A stretch of DNA of 64,000 nucleotides from Carettochelys insculpta (lineage: Eukaryota > Chordata > Testudines > Carettochelyidae), in assembly GCF_033958435.1 (NCBI RefSeq), contig NC_134137.1, positions 113,036,501-113,100,500 on the forward strand, read 5' to 3'. Positions 11,095 through 21,620 of the stretch are shown here, piece after piece. The notes below the pieces were generated by a model that did no database searches, was not told where the DNA came from, and was given only the letters and a program-made list of their open reading frames with translations. The stretch's first letter is position 1. Each line of letters opens with the position of its first letter. The position numbers and the translations under genes are program-made.

Positions 11095-11440
11095 ATTCAG
11101 TCCTGATTGCCAAAGGAAAACTTCAGCATGAAGAGAGATTGAAAACACTGGTATTTATTACTTTGGAGAGGAAAGAAATAAGTATGGGTGTTGAGGAGAT
11201 ACAAAATAGTGAAAGGTATAGGATTTAGGAAAGGTAAATGAGGATCTCCTTCTTACTTCTTCTCAAAATATAGGAACAAATGGAATGTCATTACTAATTA
11301 AATGTATAATTATTATTATAACTGACAAAAGGAGGTAAAGTTTGATAGACTGCTTAATTAACCCAGAGAACTCATTCTTCCTAGATCTTCAAGCCAGAGA
11401 GATTCCTAACAAGTGCATATAGGCAGATAAATAGAAAAAA
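11095..11440 (+). mobile_element. CR1 3' fragment, sense
   Basis: Reads in the CR1 sense direction: CCAAAGGAAAACTTCAGCAT, GAGAGATTGAAAACACTGG, GAGATACAAAATAGTGAAAG and ACTGACAAAAGGAGGTAAAG, then CTGCTTAATTAACCCAGAGA. This matches the ORF2 C-terminal/3' region of a turtle CR1, strongly diverged. Confidence 0.6.
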
Positions 11441-11465
11441 AAACATACAAGAGCATTACAGTTAT

Positions 11466-11551
11466 ATCCAAAAAAGGATAAACTCTCTGTTCCTTCTCAA
11501 CTTTACCATCTTTATGCATCCAACAATTGCATTGGCCTTTCTTGGCACAGC

Positions 11552-11560
<9 letters not shown>
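11466..11560 (-). mobile_element. CR1 fragment, antisense, running into (CA)n
   Basis: TTTATGCATCCAACAATTGC and TTGGCCTTTCTTGGCACAGC match the antisense CR1 segment also found at about 14,427-14,470. At the equivalent of that CR1's CACAGCATCACACTGG, this copy passes directly into the CA repeat. Confidence 0.6.

Positions 11561-11637
<77 letters not shown>
11554..11637. repeat. (CA)42 microsatellite
   Basis: About 84 bp of uninterrupted CA dinucleotides. It appears to have expanded from a CACAC within an antisense CR1 fragment. Confidence 0.95.
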
Positions 11638-11639
<2 letters not shown>

Positions 11640-11641
<2 letters not shown>

Positions 11642-12857
11642 CATTGAACTAAATTGTAAGCCCTGTATGTGATGGAAGCCACATCAAGCCAGCATTGCAT
11701 CAGCAACCCCAGCACAACCAGTTCCAGCATTTATACCTAAGTGACAGGGTGAGCAATAAAAATAAATCCAGTGTGGTCTTGTTTGCATACACTTGACTAT
11801 TAAGTATTTGTTTGTTGCATCTGCCTAAACAACTTTACAGAGATAGAATATGGATTATCAAAAAGTCCAGGGACAGAATTCTGGACCATCTACTAAGACT
11901 TTTTTTTCCTGTATAATAAATGAGCACAATACATTTGTAAGTGCGCATATATACTATAGAAAGCTACGTTTGGCTACCAGAGCCCCAGGACAAACCATTT
12001 GGTTTTTGTTTAGGTCAGGGTTGGGAATGAGAAAAGAGGCTGAAAGTCACTTTGGGATAGAATGACATGATATCCCAGTTTTATTGAGATAGTGGCTGTT
12101 TCTTATAGAAGTGCCTATTTTATTTCCCCCCACACCCTATTCCTGATTTTTCACCCTTGCTGTCTGGTCACCGTACTTTGTAGTTATCAAGTCACAAGGA
12201 ACTGGATCAGCCCAAAAGTAATTTAAAGGATGCTCTAAATTGCACCAACTCCAAAGTCCAACAGGACTAGTACAGCAGCTAGGAACCACCAGAATGCCGT
12301 AAGTAATAGCCTCTTTTCCACACTTCCCTATGTAGAAGGATTCAGTGTACAGCTGGATTCACTATGCCACCAGAGATATTCTCAAGGCTAATTCAACTTT
12401 AAGGAGTTTTCTGCCACTGGTAGCTTTCCTGTGGGGCAGAATATGTCCCATTAAATGTAGACTGTCTCTGTGTATGAGAAAGTAATAACAGCCTTAACTA
12501 ATCAAATAGGGGAAGACAATCAACTACTCTTGGATCCTTCTAGTCTGCTTTGGGTGCCAGTCTACTTTAAAGATTAATGCATGGATTGATTTATTTTCAG
12601 AAGTCAGATGCTTTACTGCAAGAAAATTAAAGTTACTAATATGAAAAAGCAAGCATATCTTTCTGTGCTATTTTAGATTAGCAAAATCCAGTAAAACAAT
12701 CAAACCCATTTTAAACTCTGAAATTACATGATTATTTATGATATGTAGCTAACATTTTAAGTAGTATAACATAATAGATTAAAACATTTCACATGTTTTA
12801 TTTTAATCACCCTACATGGTCTTGAGAATGTGATGAGCACAAAATAATGGATTAGGG
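11640..12857. other. No gene seen
   Basis: AT-rich sequence with no supported exon. The only recognisable item is the small terminal-repeat element at 12,060-12,173, listed separately. Confidence 0.4.
12060..12173. mobile_element. Small MITE, GGGTGACCAGATA family
   Basis: The right end, TTTTTCACCCTTGCTGTCTG followed by GTCACC, and the left end (GACATGATATCCCAGTTTTAT) match the terminal sequences of the 36.15 kb copy in inverted orientation. The element is about 114 bp and lies next to TA on both sides. Confidence 0.6.
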
Positions 12858-13205
12858 CGGTGGTTCCCAATCTTTTCATTAGTGCAGATTCCCAATCACC
12901 GTGACAACCATTCACAGAAATCAATCACCCTCCCCGCAAAACTGTTCACAGACCCCATGAAAGTCAATTTTAGATGCTATGTTCACTTAATTAAATGTAA
13001 AAGGAAACCACAACATAGATTTTTAATTAATAACATTATTGGAAGATATTTAATTTAAAAATAATAATTAATGTTCACTTTGCAATTTATTTAAAACTTA
13101 TTTTCTATTATCATTTTCATTTATGTTTTCTTTTTTTTACCTGGACCCCCTGCAATACCTTCCTGGACCCCCAAATGTCCGTGGACCCCAAGTTAGGAAC
13201 CACTG
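12858..13205. mobile_element. Non-autonomous hAT transposon
   Basis: Terminal inverted repeats CGGTGGTTCCCAA and, on the other strand, CAGTGGTTCCTAA enclose 348 bp. The flanks carry an 8-bp target duplication, GATTAGGG (12850-12857) and GATTAGAG (13206-13213), with one mismatch. CAGTGGTT-type ends and 8-bp duplications are diagnostic of hAT. No transposase coding is present, so it would have been mobilised in trans. Confidence 0.85.
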
Positions 13206-13745
13206 GATTAGAGATCTTCCATTCCTACTCAAATGAACCCTGCAATAGTCTTCATGCCTCAGTACATCTGAAGAGTCAAGTTATTATAAAGTGAATTCAT
13301 TTGTTTAATACATTTTATACTATGTCTACTATAAAAAGCGTCCATTAGCCCAACAGATATGATAAGGTTACCACACTTATTTCTTCTTCCCAGGCTATGT
13401 AAAAATTGAAGTATCACTAGTTCAGGTTAGAGGTAGCTGTTGACTTTTTAATGACTATAATTAATAGATTGCAAGGCCGAAAGGGAAATAATCTTGTCTC
13501 AGACCAGAGAACTTCCCCATACCTAGGTAAAGCGTATATTTAGAAAAAACATCCAGTCTTGGTTTAAAAATTGCCTATGCTGGAGAACCTAGCATGTCCC
13601 TGGCTAATTACACTCACTGTTAAAAAAAAATCTTTCCTTTTTTCTAGTTTGAAGTTGTCTATCTTCAACTTCCTGTCACTGGATTGATTTCTATCTTTCT
13701 TTGCTAGATGGAAAAGCTCATTATTAAGTATTTGTTCCCCATAAG

Positions 13746-14050
13746 TGGGGAGGGATAATTCAGTGGTTTAAGCATTGGCCTGTTAACCCAGGAGTGCGAG
13801 CTCAATCCTTGAGGGGGCCATTTAGGGATCTGGGGAAAAAATGGGTGAGATGGGGATAGCCCAGTGGCTTAAGCACTAGCCTGCTAAACTCAGGGTTGTA
13901 AACTTAACTGTTGAGGGCGCCATCTGAGGCAAATACTTTAAAAAAAAAAAAAAAAAAACCTCCGTCAGGAATGGTGGTTCATCCTGCCAAGAGGGCAGGG
14001 GACTGGACTCAATGATCTCCCAAGGTCTCTTCCTTTTTTGAGCTTATAGA
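13746..14050 (+). mobile_element. Dimeric tRNA-derived SINE (turtle pol III SINE type)
   Basis: Two tRNA-like heads in tandem: 13,749-13,822 and about 13,852-13,925. Head 1 has a box-A-like AATTCAGTGGTTTAAGC and a box-B-like GCGAGCTCAATCC. Head 2 has TAGCCCAGTGGCTTAAGC and a weak box B. An A-rich stretch (13,940-13,958) follows, then a tail with GGGCAGGGGACTGGACTCAA and TGATCTCCCAAGGTCTCTTC. The GGGAGGGATA...TCAGTGGTTTRAGCATTGGCC head is typical of cryptodiran turtle SINEs. These are RNA polymerase III-transcribed retroposons that depend on a partner LINE. Confidence 0.85.
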
Positions 14051-14294
14051 TTGTGCTCCTCTGGTCTATCGTTACAAGGCACGTGTGCTAATTCTTTAAC
14101 TATTCTCTTGGATCTTTGCTGAACTCTCTCCAGTTTATCAACATTGCTGTTGAACTGTGAAAATTAGAACTGGATACAGTACTCCAGCAGCACTCACAAA
14201 AGTACAAAGCCATTTTTTTAAATATCTTTCTGTTAAATTCTCATTGCATCAGTTTATTTTTGTAAGAAGTTTCCAGATGTGAAGAAGTGGGACT

Positions 14295-14372
14295 GCCCAC
14301 TAAAATCTCATCACCTAATAAATTATTTGTTAGTCTTCAAAGTGCTGCAGGACTGCTTTTTTGTTTTCTGAA
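14295..14372 (+). repeat. Snap-back family right-arm fragment
   Basis: AAATCTCATCACCTAATAAA, TTATTTGTTAGTCTTCAAAG and TGCTGCAGGACTGCTTTTTT correspond to the right arm of the family variant whose left arm is at 4.7 kb. It lies inside the antisense CR1. Confidence 0.6.
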
Positions 14373-14755
14373 CAGTACAAAATATAGACCTAAAATAACC
14401 TCTTCACTCCTGCTCAACATTCCCGTTTATGTATTCAGGGAGCTTTTGGACACAGCATCACACTGGGAGCTCATGTTCAGCTGATCATCCGCCTCCCACT
14501 GCAAATCTTTTTAGTAATTGCTTCCTAGGATAGTCTCCCATGATGTAAATATGACCTATGTTTTTTGTTCCTAGATGTTTATGTTTAGATTTAACCATAG
14601 AGAAATCCAGATTTGGTTATGTCCAGCATACCAAGTAATCATTCTGCATCTGTGTCCTGTCCACTTTGTTGTTTATCCCATTTTTGTGATAGCTGTAACA
14701 TTTGTCACTGATGATTTGATGTTTTCTTCTTATTAATTAATAAAAAAATGTTACA

Positions 14756-16210
14756 TAACTTACCTTTGTGGACTGGTGACGAGGCTGCTACTTATACCCT
14801 GTCTCCTTCCTCAGCTGTAAATTGGAGATAATTATTTTAAAGCCCAATTAAGTTGTATTTTTAAATACTGTATATAAATAACTGTTATTAAAGGTAGTCA
14901 TTTACATAAATGAAGATAAATTTCCCAACCCTGTTTGTTCCCATCATAATCATAATCAACAACCACGGCCTCAACACCCATTGGTGTCTGATATCAACCT
15001 CACTATTTTCTTTTGTCCTTCCCTGTCCAATGCAGAGTGGCTTAGTGTCTGTAGACTGTCTCTGCACCAATCTACTATATCATCTACCCATTCTCTGTGG
15101 GCTCTTTCTCTCCTATTCAAACTGTCCATTATGCTAAATACCAGGGTCTTGACTATTCACTCACTGTTCATTCTGCAGATACTGGCATCAGATGTCATTT
15201 GTATTGTTGTTTTACAGTCAGCGCACCGTCACTCATCTGACCAAGCTGCCTCCTTTATCCAAACTTGGGGTTGGCATGCCATGGTACCCTAGGGGCTTCC
15301 TGGCACAGTTTGTTTGCTCCCAGATCATTACTAATTTTCTGGACATTATGGGACTTGCACTGTTTTCCAAGTTATCAAGAAGGTTTGTTTTTTTTTAATT
15401 TAAAAATCGAATTTCCAGATTTTTGGTGAATTCTAGATATTGGGACTTTTTTTTTTCAAAATACCTCTACTTTTGCAGAGGTTTCACAAATATATCTAGT
15501 AACAATTTTTGTCAACACACACACACACACACCACCCAGCACCACAAGTTTTGTAACGATATTTTGCACATCTGTGTTCTTGATACTCTGATTTTATGAT
15601 AAGTGTCATGGGATGGTTTAAATTACTTGTTCTCACCTCTGTTGAGTAGTTAAAAGTTCTGGCATTTTGGCATTTCAGTGGCATAATATTCAAGGTCACT
15701 ACAAGCCAAATGAACAGACATCTGTAAAACTGTGATCTTTTTCAAAGTTTGCTCAGAGGAAATTTTCCCTGAATATCTTGATCTTTATCTGCACTAAACA
15801 TTATTATACTGGTTTCATAGTTAATACTAGAACTGGGTGAATACTAATCACAAACCTGTGAATAATCATATGAATTCCAATTTCAAGTGCAGTCACAATA
15901 CCTTCTTAATCTCTTTCCTTTGTGCTTTAACAAAGAATTTAACCCTAGAAATGTAAGTAAATAATAATAATAATGTTAATAATAATAATAAACCATTGAA
16001 TGTATTATTCAAATTGACAACCAGCTGTAACTTTCTTAAAACCTGACTCTAAAGATTATACTCAATCAGGCTCAGAGCAGAAAAAAATTCCCTGTGTTGT
16101 ATGAGTACAGCCTCAAATTTTGCATATGAAATACTGATAAATGCAATCTTCAGTTCAAGAATCGTTGACAGAAATTATCCAGCAAATTATATGAATGATA
16201 ATAAATTTGG
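14756..16210. other. No gene seen; short simple repeats
   Basis: AT-rich sequence. It contains a short CA run (about 15,517-15,531) and an imperfect AAT/TAA run (about 15,960-15,992). No exon could be supported. Confidence 0.4.
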
Positions 16211-16421
16211 GAACAATGAGAAGTCCTGTGACACCTGAGAAACTAACAGATTTATTGGAGCATAATCTTTCCTGGGCAAAGACCTACTTCATCAGATGCA
16301 TCTGAGGAAGTGGGTCTTTGCCCATGAAAGCTTAGGCTCCAATAAATCTGTTAGTCTCTAAGACACCACTGGACTTCTCATTGTTTTTGCAGATGCAGAC
16401 TAACACAGCTACCCCTCTGAC
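16211..16421. repeat. Snap-back repeat, both arms
   Basis: Left arm: AACAATGAGAAGTCCTGTG, GAGAAACTAACAGATTTATT, AGACCTACTTCATCAGATGC. Right arm: GTGGGTCTTTGCCCATGAAA, TCCAATAAATCTGTTAGTCT, and the terminal CTAACACAGCTACCCCTCTG. Centre near 16,303. The flanks TAAATTTGGG and TAAACGTGGG may be an eroded target duplication. Confidence 0.85.
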
Positions 16422-16424
16422 AGT

Positions 16425-17119
16425 AAACGTGGGGAAACTGTGATTTGCTCACAAACAACCCACAATTAGAAAAAAGGCACAAAATGTATTTGCATAAAAA
16501 CTAATTACAATTATTTATCCAGCTCTACTAATTACAAAGCAGTCTAAACCATCTCCTCTGCTGACCTCACAAATACATTGGATTGATAGGTCAGTGTAAA
16601 AGATCTTTATAGGTCTCCCTCCATGTAAGAGAAATGTTTGGCAGATGATCACCCAGTTGCCACGTATGGGAGAGCAAAAACTTAAGTCAATCAAGGATGA
16701 CTCCATTGAGCTTTATTAAGGTGTGTTAACATTATCATCAGCATAAAAGATGTTTACATGTAACAAAACAAATGTTAATTCCTCAGCTTTGTCAATAGCC
16801 CAAAAGAAGTCATAGTCTTTTGAGACCTATGCAGGCTCTAAGTGCATGTTTACAGTTAAAATCAAACTAGTAAGCATCAAGGAAGTCTGAGGACATTGGG
16901 TATTGTCAGAGCTAAAGGACCTCAGTTTTACCATAATCTGATAGAGATTCAGCACAAGGTGCATAATGATGAGCAAAATCAAAAATTGGCTTCTTGAACT
17001 GGGGACTAGCAACTACTCTTTCAAGAACAAGTCACATCCTGCCTTCTCAAAGACAGGAACTGAAAATCTCTACCCAAATGTACCTAGCAAATGAGACACT
17101 CAGTCTAGTGTTTTGAATG
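16425..17119. other. No gene seen
   Basis: Nothing recognisable: no terminal repeats, no LINE motifs and no convincing exon. Confidence 0.4.
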
Positions 17120-17121
17120 TA

Positions 17122-17863
17122 GAGGTTGAACCACTCAAATCTGGAACTCTCTCATCTGTCTCTACAGAAGACAACAGGCACAGATCCTGCTTATTAATTA
17201 GCCGAATGACCACTTCTCATGGATGTGGTCAAGTTTCTCATGATCCCATAAAGTTTGTTTACACCCACCAGACATGGTTCTCAGGGCCTTGCATTGTTAT
17301 TTAGCTATAACTGACCCCTAAGGCTGTGGCCAGACTAGCCCCTCCTTTTGGAGGGGGTATGGTAAAGTGGCACTTCAGAATATGCTAATGAGGCCCTGCT
17401 ATGAATATGCAGAACCACATTAGCATAATGGCAGGTGCGCAGGCTTCAAAACTGCCAGATTCAAAATGCATGCTGCCCCTTGATTTTGAAAGCCCCTTGT
17501 TCCCATTTGATTTTGGGAAGAAGAGGCTTTGGAAATCAGGGAGGTTGTTTCGAAAGGCCCCCAGCTACACAGGCAGTGTGTGTTTTGATACCAGCAGTTT
17601 CAAAGCATGCTCGGCCGCTGTTATGTTAAAGAGGTATGACATATTCATGGGAGCACCTCATTAGCATATTTAAAAGTGCCACATTACCTTAGCCCCTCCA
17701 AAAGGAGGGGCTAGTGTGGCCACAGCCTAAATGTCTTCTAAGAGCCTGGTAAGCAGTGGAAGTATCGGTAATGCTGCTAGACAATATTGACAATTATCCT
17801 GCAAGATCTCTCATCTGGCACCAGTCAGGTCCCAACGGTGCCAGACGAGAGAGGTTCAACCTG
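17122..17863. mobile_element. Tc/mariner-like element split by a MITE
   Basis: Left end GAGGTTGAACCACTCAAATC and right end GAGAGAGGTTCAACCTG are inverted copies of the same CAGGTTGAACC terminus found at 28.7 kb. TA lies on both sides (17120-17121 and 17864-17865), as expected for Tc/mariner target duplication. Removing the nested MITE leaves about 333 bp. The subterminal CATCTGGCACCAGTCAGGTC also matches the 28.7 kb family. Confidence 0.75.
17322..17727. mobile_element. PIF/Harbinger MITE with TAA target duplication
   Basis: Long terminal inverted repeats start GGCTGTGGCC and are nearly perfect through ACTAGCCCCTCC, about 30 bp. A 3-bp target duplication, TAA, lies at 17319-17321 and 17728-17730. 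The 406-bp interior is one large palindrome with GCTAATGAGG arms and a centre near 17,520. A 3-bp duplication is the Harbinger hallmark. Confidence 0.88.
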
Positions 17864-17865
17864 TA

Positions 17866-19394
17866 CTGAGATTGTAAACTGTCATAGTAAATGCTCAGGA
17901 GGACTTCCTGGTCCTGCTTGCAAGCTAGGGGGCACTGTAAGGAAGTGTGTAATCTGGGCCTAGCAGGAGTCAGATCAGCAGCAAGCCACCTTAGAGTAAT
18001 GTGGAGTGAGTTGTACCTTTCTGTTTTAGGAAGCAGACACCTTTGTCTGTCTGGATTATGAGGTTCTTCTTATGAGGGCTACAGTAGTGTTAAGTTGTGA
18101 CATTCCAGCAAAAGTATTTACATTTTTCCCCCCACTCATTTGTTTGCATGCTGTGAAATATAACTCACCTGCCACAGAGGCTCCAGAGTGGTATAAAAGG
18201 TGTCTTAGAAGCAGAATAATTCCTCTGGCACAAAATCTGAGGAAGGAAGTTGTTCAGGAGTCATCCTGGGGTTTAAAGTGGTGTATCTGAGATGGAGGCC
18301 AATTGTCAGACCTGTTGGTCTTTTGGCAGGACTGGTTGTTAATCTTTAGACAGGAATCCAGTGCTGAGTTAGGCCAAGGGATTTTCCAGCCCCAGGATCA
18401 GCCAGGATGAAGAGGATGCAAGAGTAACTTAAAGCCATCCTAGCCCTTCTCTCCTTTTAGGCTTCTAAAAGCATGCACATAATCTCATGTGGTGTTTCTC
18501 TGCAAGATTTCACCAGACATGAGAGATATGGTTCCAATTCTCATTTCTCTCAAAACAAACCTCTTTAGTATTTGTGTTATCACAGATTGTTTTCATGGAA
18601 ATGATCATGATGCTATAAATCCAGCATTTTGATTTTACTGCATTATCAAGGAGGAGGAACAGTTGGGTTGAGAGACGAATTTTTGTTTAAACAATAATCT
18701 TTGATAATTAGCAAAAAAAATGGCAAGGGAAATTGTCATTTTAAACTTGATACTTTTGAGCATACCCTTCATGTGAAAGCCTCTTTTTAACATAACACTG
18801 TTGATCTTCCTGGCTCTTTGCATTCTTTTCCCATAGACTTCTTGAACAGCAATTATTACAGAAGGACAAGATATGTATCCTTTACTCAAGGACGCTTATC
18901 TTCAGTGGCATGGAAACATCAGTGAGAAACAGGTGCTTTCCGCTTGTTTATTGGCATTTGGATGGCTTTCAGTTGATAAAACTCTTTTAAAAATATGCTG
19001 ACATTGTTTTCCAGTTTAAAATCAAAACTGGTACAATTAGTCATATTTTAATTGCCAAGAATATTTAGTTTTTCGAAAGCATTTGTTGGACCTTCTTAGC
19101 ACTTCTGCCAGTCTGGCTTTTTCCAGCTGTACAATTGAGACATCTTGCCAATTGCTATGGAGAGCAAACGGTGCTATTTAGTTTGTTCCCTTAGGAAAAA
19201 AAAGTTCTGTATGTGTATACATTCTGTCTGGAAGATATAAATTATGAAGGACTCCATCTTACTTTTCCCACAAAGCCAGCATTCCTCTTTCACTTGATTA
19301 GAGTGTTTGGCCAACTGGTCCACCTTTACTTGTGTCTGATCTTGAATACCTAAGATTGTTCAGTTGTAGAGGAAAAAAGGTTCAAAAGCTGGAC
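17866..19394. other. No gene seen
   Basis: Contains a GGTATAAAAGG box at about 18,191-18,201 in moderately GC-rich context, but no LTR termini or reading frame supports an element or promoter. Otherwise AT-rich and unassigned. Confidence 0.35.
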
Positions 19395-19615
19395 TAGCAC
19401 TGCAGGCCCTCAGAGTTCAGTTCCTATTGCTGTCATAAATTTTCTGTGTGGTCCTTGGTGAATCTCTTAACCACAACTGTGAAATGGGGATAGAAACAAT
19501 TACATTCTCTAAATTCTTTTATTTGTCTTTCAGGGAAAGGACAGTTTCTTATTTTGGGTATGTGCCACTATGAAGCATTCAAGTGTTACTGTAGTATAAA
19601 ATAGTAATAATTTCT
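19395..19615 (+). mobile_element. MIR-like (CORE-type) SINE remnant
   Basis: GTGTGGTCCTTGGTGAATCT, CTTAACCACAACTGTGAAAT and GGGGATAGAAAC resemble the MIR tract that reads like 'cttgggcaagtcacttaacctc...aaatgggga'. The following CAGGGAAAGGACAGTTTCTT...GTGCC resembles the linked tail found in reptile copies. Highly diverged. Confidence 0.5.
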
Positions 19616-20334
19616 ATGCATATCTAAGAATGATTTGGAAATATTTGTCTAATGTCAGGTACAAGTCGCTAAGGAAACAAACTGCACTTTGGATAAAAAT
19701 AAATAAGAGAAAAGGGTAAATTCATGTCAGAGTGAAAGTAGTTGTAGCTCTTTAGTGATTTGGCATTCAGTGTACACAAACACGTGTAACTTATGGAAGA
19801 AGAGGAGTTGTGGCAGGAGTAAGCAGTAATGAATGAAAACAGAGAGGGGAAGATGCTTTACCATATACTGCTTTTTGTCTGCTTTTCCCACATTACATCC
19901 CTGTTATATATCCACAGAATGCTAAATTGATGCAAGTTATACCTTACACCTATTTTCTGACTCCTTTTAGTGTACAGTGGAATTTACCCCATCATCAATA
20001 CGACTGCTGAATTTGTCCTTTGAGTGTGTCTTTGGAGAGAAAAAAAAATCACATAAAATGTGTGCTATGTGATGTATAGGAAAATACATAATGAAGACCC
20101 TCAGTAATTAAGCTCAAAGCAGTTCAATTGAATTATATTGACATTGTAATGTTCTTATTCTAATGAGCTAATTAGTAGAAACTATTATAGCTTAATTATC
20201 CAAATATAGATGTATTCTATCTAAAGGTTTATTTAAAATACGTCATGTGTTATTCAGGAATACTTTTCATGTTTTAGGATACATTTTAATTAACAGAACT
20301 GAAGCTTTACTTTTAATCCAACTCCTAACATTCT
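19616..20334. other. No gene seen
   Basis: AT-rich, no recognised repeat or exon. Confidence 0.4.
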
Positions 20335-20566
20335 TTAGAAAAGCTATGGGATAGGTTCATCCATTAGTGGCTACTAGCCAAGATAGTTCTTTGTGTCCCT
20401 AAACCTCTGCCTGACGGAAGCTGGGACTGGACAGCAGAGGATGGATCACTCAATATTTGCCATGCTCTGTTCATTCCTTTTGAATATCTGTTTCTGGACA
20501 CTGTTAGAAGACAGGACACTGGGCTCGATGGGCCATAGATCTGATCGAGTAAGGTCATTCTTACGA
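20335..20566 (+). mobile_element. CR1 3'-UTR fragment, sense
   Basis: TGCCATGCTCTGTTCATTCC, ACAGGACACTGGGCTCGATG, GGCCATAGATCTGATCGAGT and AAGGTCATTCTTAC match the sense strand of the CR1 3' end whose antisense forms occur at 0.8 and 33.4 kb. 5'-truncated, as usual for LINEs. Confidence 0.8.
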
Positions 20567-21335
20567 AACTTACGTCATCTTCTTTTGACTTTTTGATTTG
20601 CCTGGAAACTAAAATGTAATTGCATATTAACTAATTTTAAATTAATCTACATATTATGAAGGGATTTATATACTAAATTAAACCAATTTACAATGTGTCT
20701 CTTCCATCTAACTTACTGTATAGTCACTCAATATTTACTAATGTAGATAAGTATAAACTTATTTAGGTCTTTTAATAAGATTCTGTGTCAGATTTCTCAC
20801 TCATAGAAGATATTGCACTCATTAATGACCCTGGAGGCATCATACTGCGTTTCTATGTTTGGCATAATAAACGTCTTCCCTGGATCAAGAAGAAATAGAC
20901 ATAAAGGAAAGGAAGTTTTGCTTTGTAAAACCTCATTGATCTGTTTCTTGGACTGCAAAATGAAAACCAAATTCTGGGTATTCTGTGTCCGTTTTCCAGT
21001 GATAGTCAATCAAAATGAAAACCAGTGGTGCAGATCTGTACCACATTGTGTGACATACAAAAGTGTGAGCAGAGGTAGGAAAAACATGTCCAGTTTTGTC
21101 TAATAATTAGTATTGATCCCTCAGTCTGTGTACTCAACAACCATTGATATCATTAGCCATTATACATGCAAAGTTACAGCATGTCATGAAATTCATAGTG
21201 CATCTGTTAGTGTAGCTCCACAAAATATTTGTCATGAAACCCTCCAAGTAACATAAAGCTACTTGATTGTGGTTCCACCAATGAAAGTAACCAAATGTTT
21301 TCTTTATATTTGCTCTTATGGTTTTCCAAACATAC
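20567..21335. other. No gene seen
   Basis: AT-rich, no recognised element or exon. Confidence 0.4.
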
Positions 21336-21620
21336 AGCTGGTCTACACCAGAAAAGAAATTCAACTTAAGATACGCAATGCAAACAATGAGAATTGCATA
21401 GCTGGAAATGACCTCCTTAGGTCGAATTTTCATCATGGTGCCACTGGGGGACGTTGATGGGACAAACTCTCCTGCCAACTTTCCTTACTCCTTGCAACAG
21501 CAATAAGTACAAAGGTCAATGGGACTGACCTGAGGGTTCAATTAACACTTTCCTACTAGGCAGGCTAAATCAAACCTCAGAAGATTGACAACAGCAGTTG
21601 GTACTGTCTTTGCTGTCTTT
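21336..21620. mobile_element. Decayed MITE, left end recognisable
   Basis: AGCTGGTCTACACC starts the block. It is followed by AATTCAACTTAAGATACGCA, CTTAGGTCGAATTTTCATCA and ACAAACTCTCCTGCCAACTT, a pattern I recall from turtle MITEs with GTCTACACC ends. The right terminus is not identifiable. Confidence 0.4.

Larger units (their letters stand above)
13465..14755 (-). mobile_element. CR1 LINE, antisense, interrupted by SINE and snap-back fragment
   Basis: The reverse complement matches a chicken/turtle CR1 from its 3' UTR (about 13,465) into ORF2 (about 14,755). Landmarks: AAAAAACATCCAGTCTTGG, ATTTGTTCCCCATAAG, TCTCTCCAGTTTATCAACAT, CTGGATACAGTACTCCAGCA, CACACTGGGAGCTCATGTTC and CACTGATGATTTGATGTTTT. 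The SINE at 13,746-14,050 and a snap-back piece at about 14,295-14,372 are inserted in it. No long reading frame remains. Confidence 0.85.

Noticed and set aside
11462..11644. Minus-strand ORF with a long Cys-Val repeat
   Set aside because: Translation of the CA microsatellite.
13755..13925. Two tRNA-like sequences with box A/B motifs
   Set aside because: They are heads of a dimeric SINE. The cloverleaf pairing is degraded, and an A-rich linker and SINE tail follow.
18185..18205. GGTATAAAAGG as a host promoter TATA box
   Set aside because: No downstream exon, no initiator or CpG context, and no LTR ends. A TATA match alone is not enough.
21134..21478. 114-codon minus-strand ORF
   Set aside because: Overlaps a decayed MITE end, and its composition is random-like with no motif.
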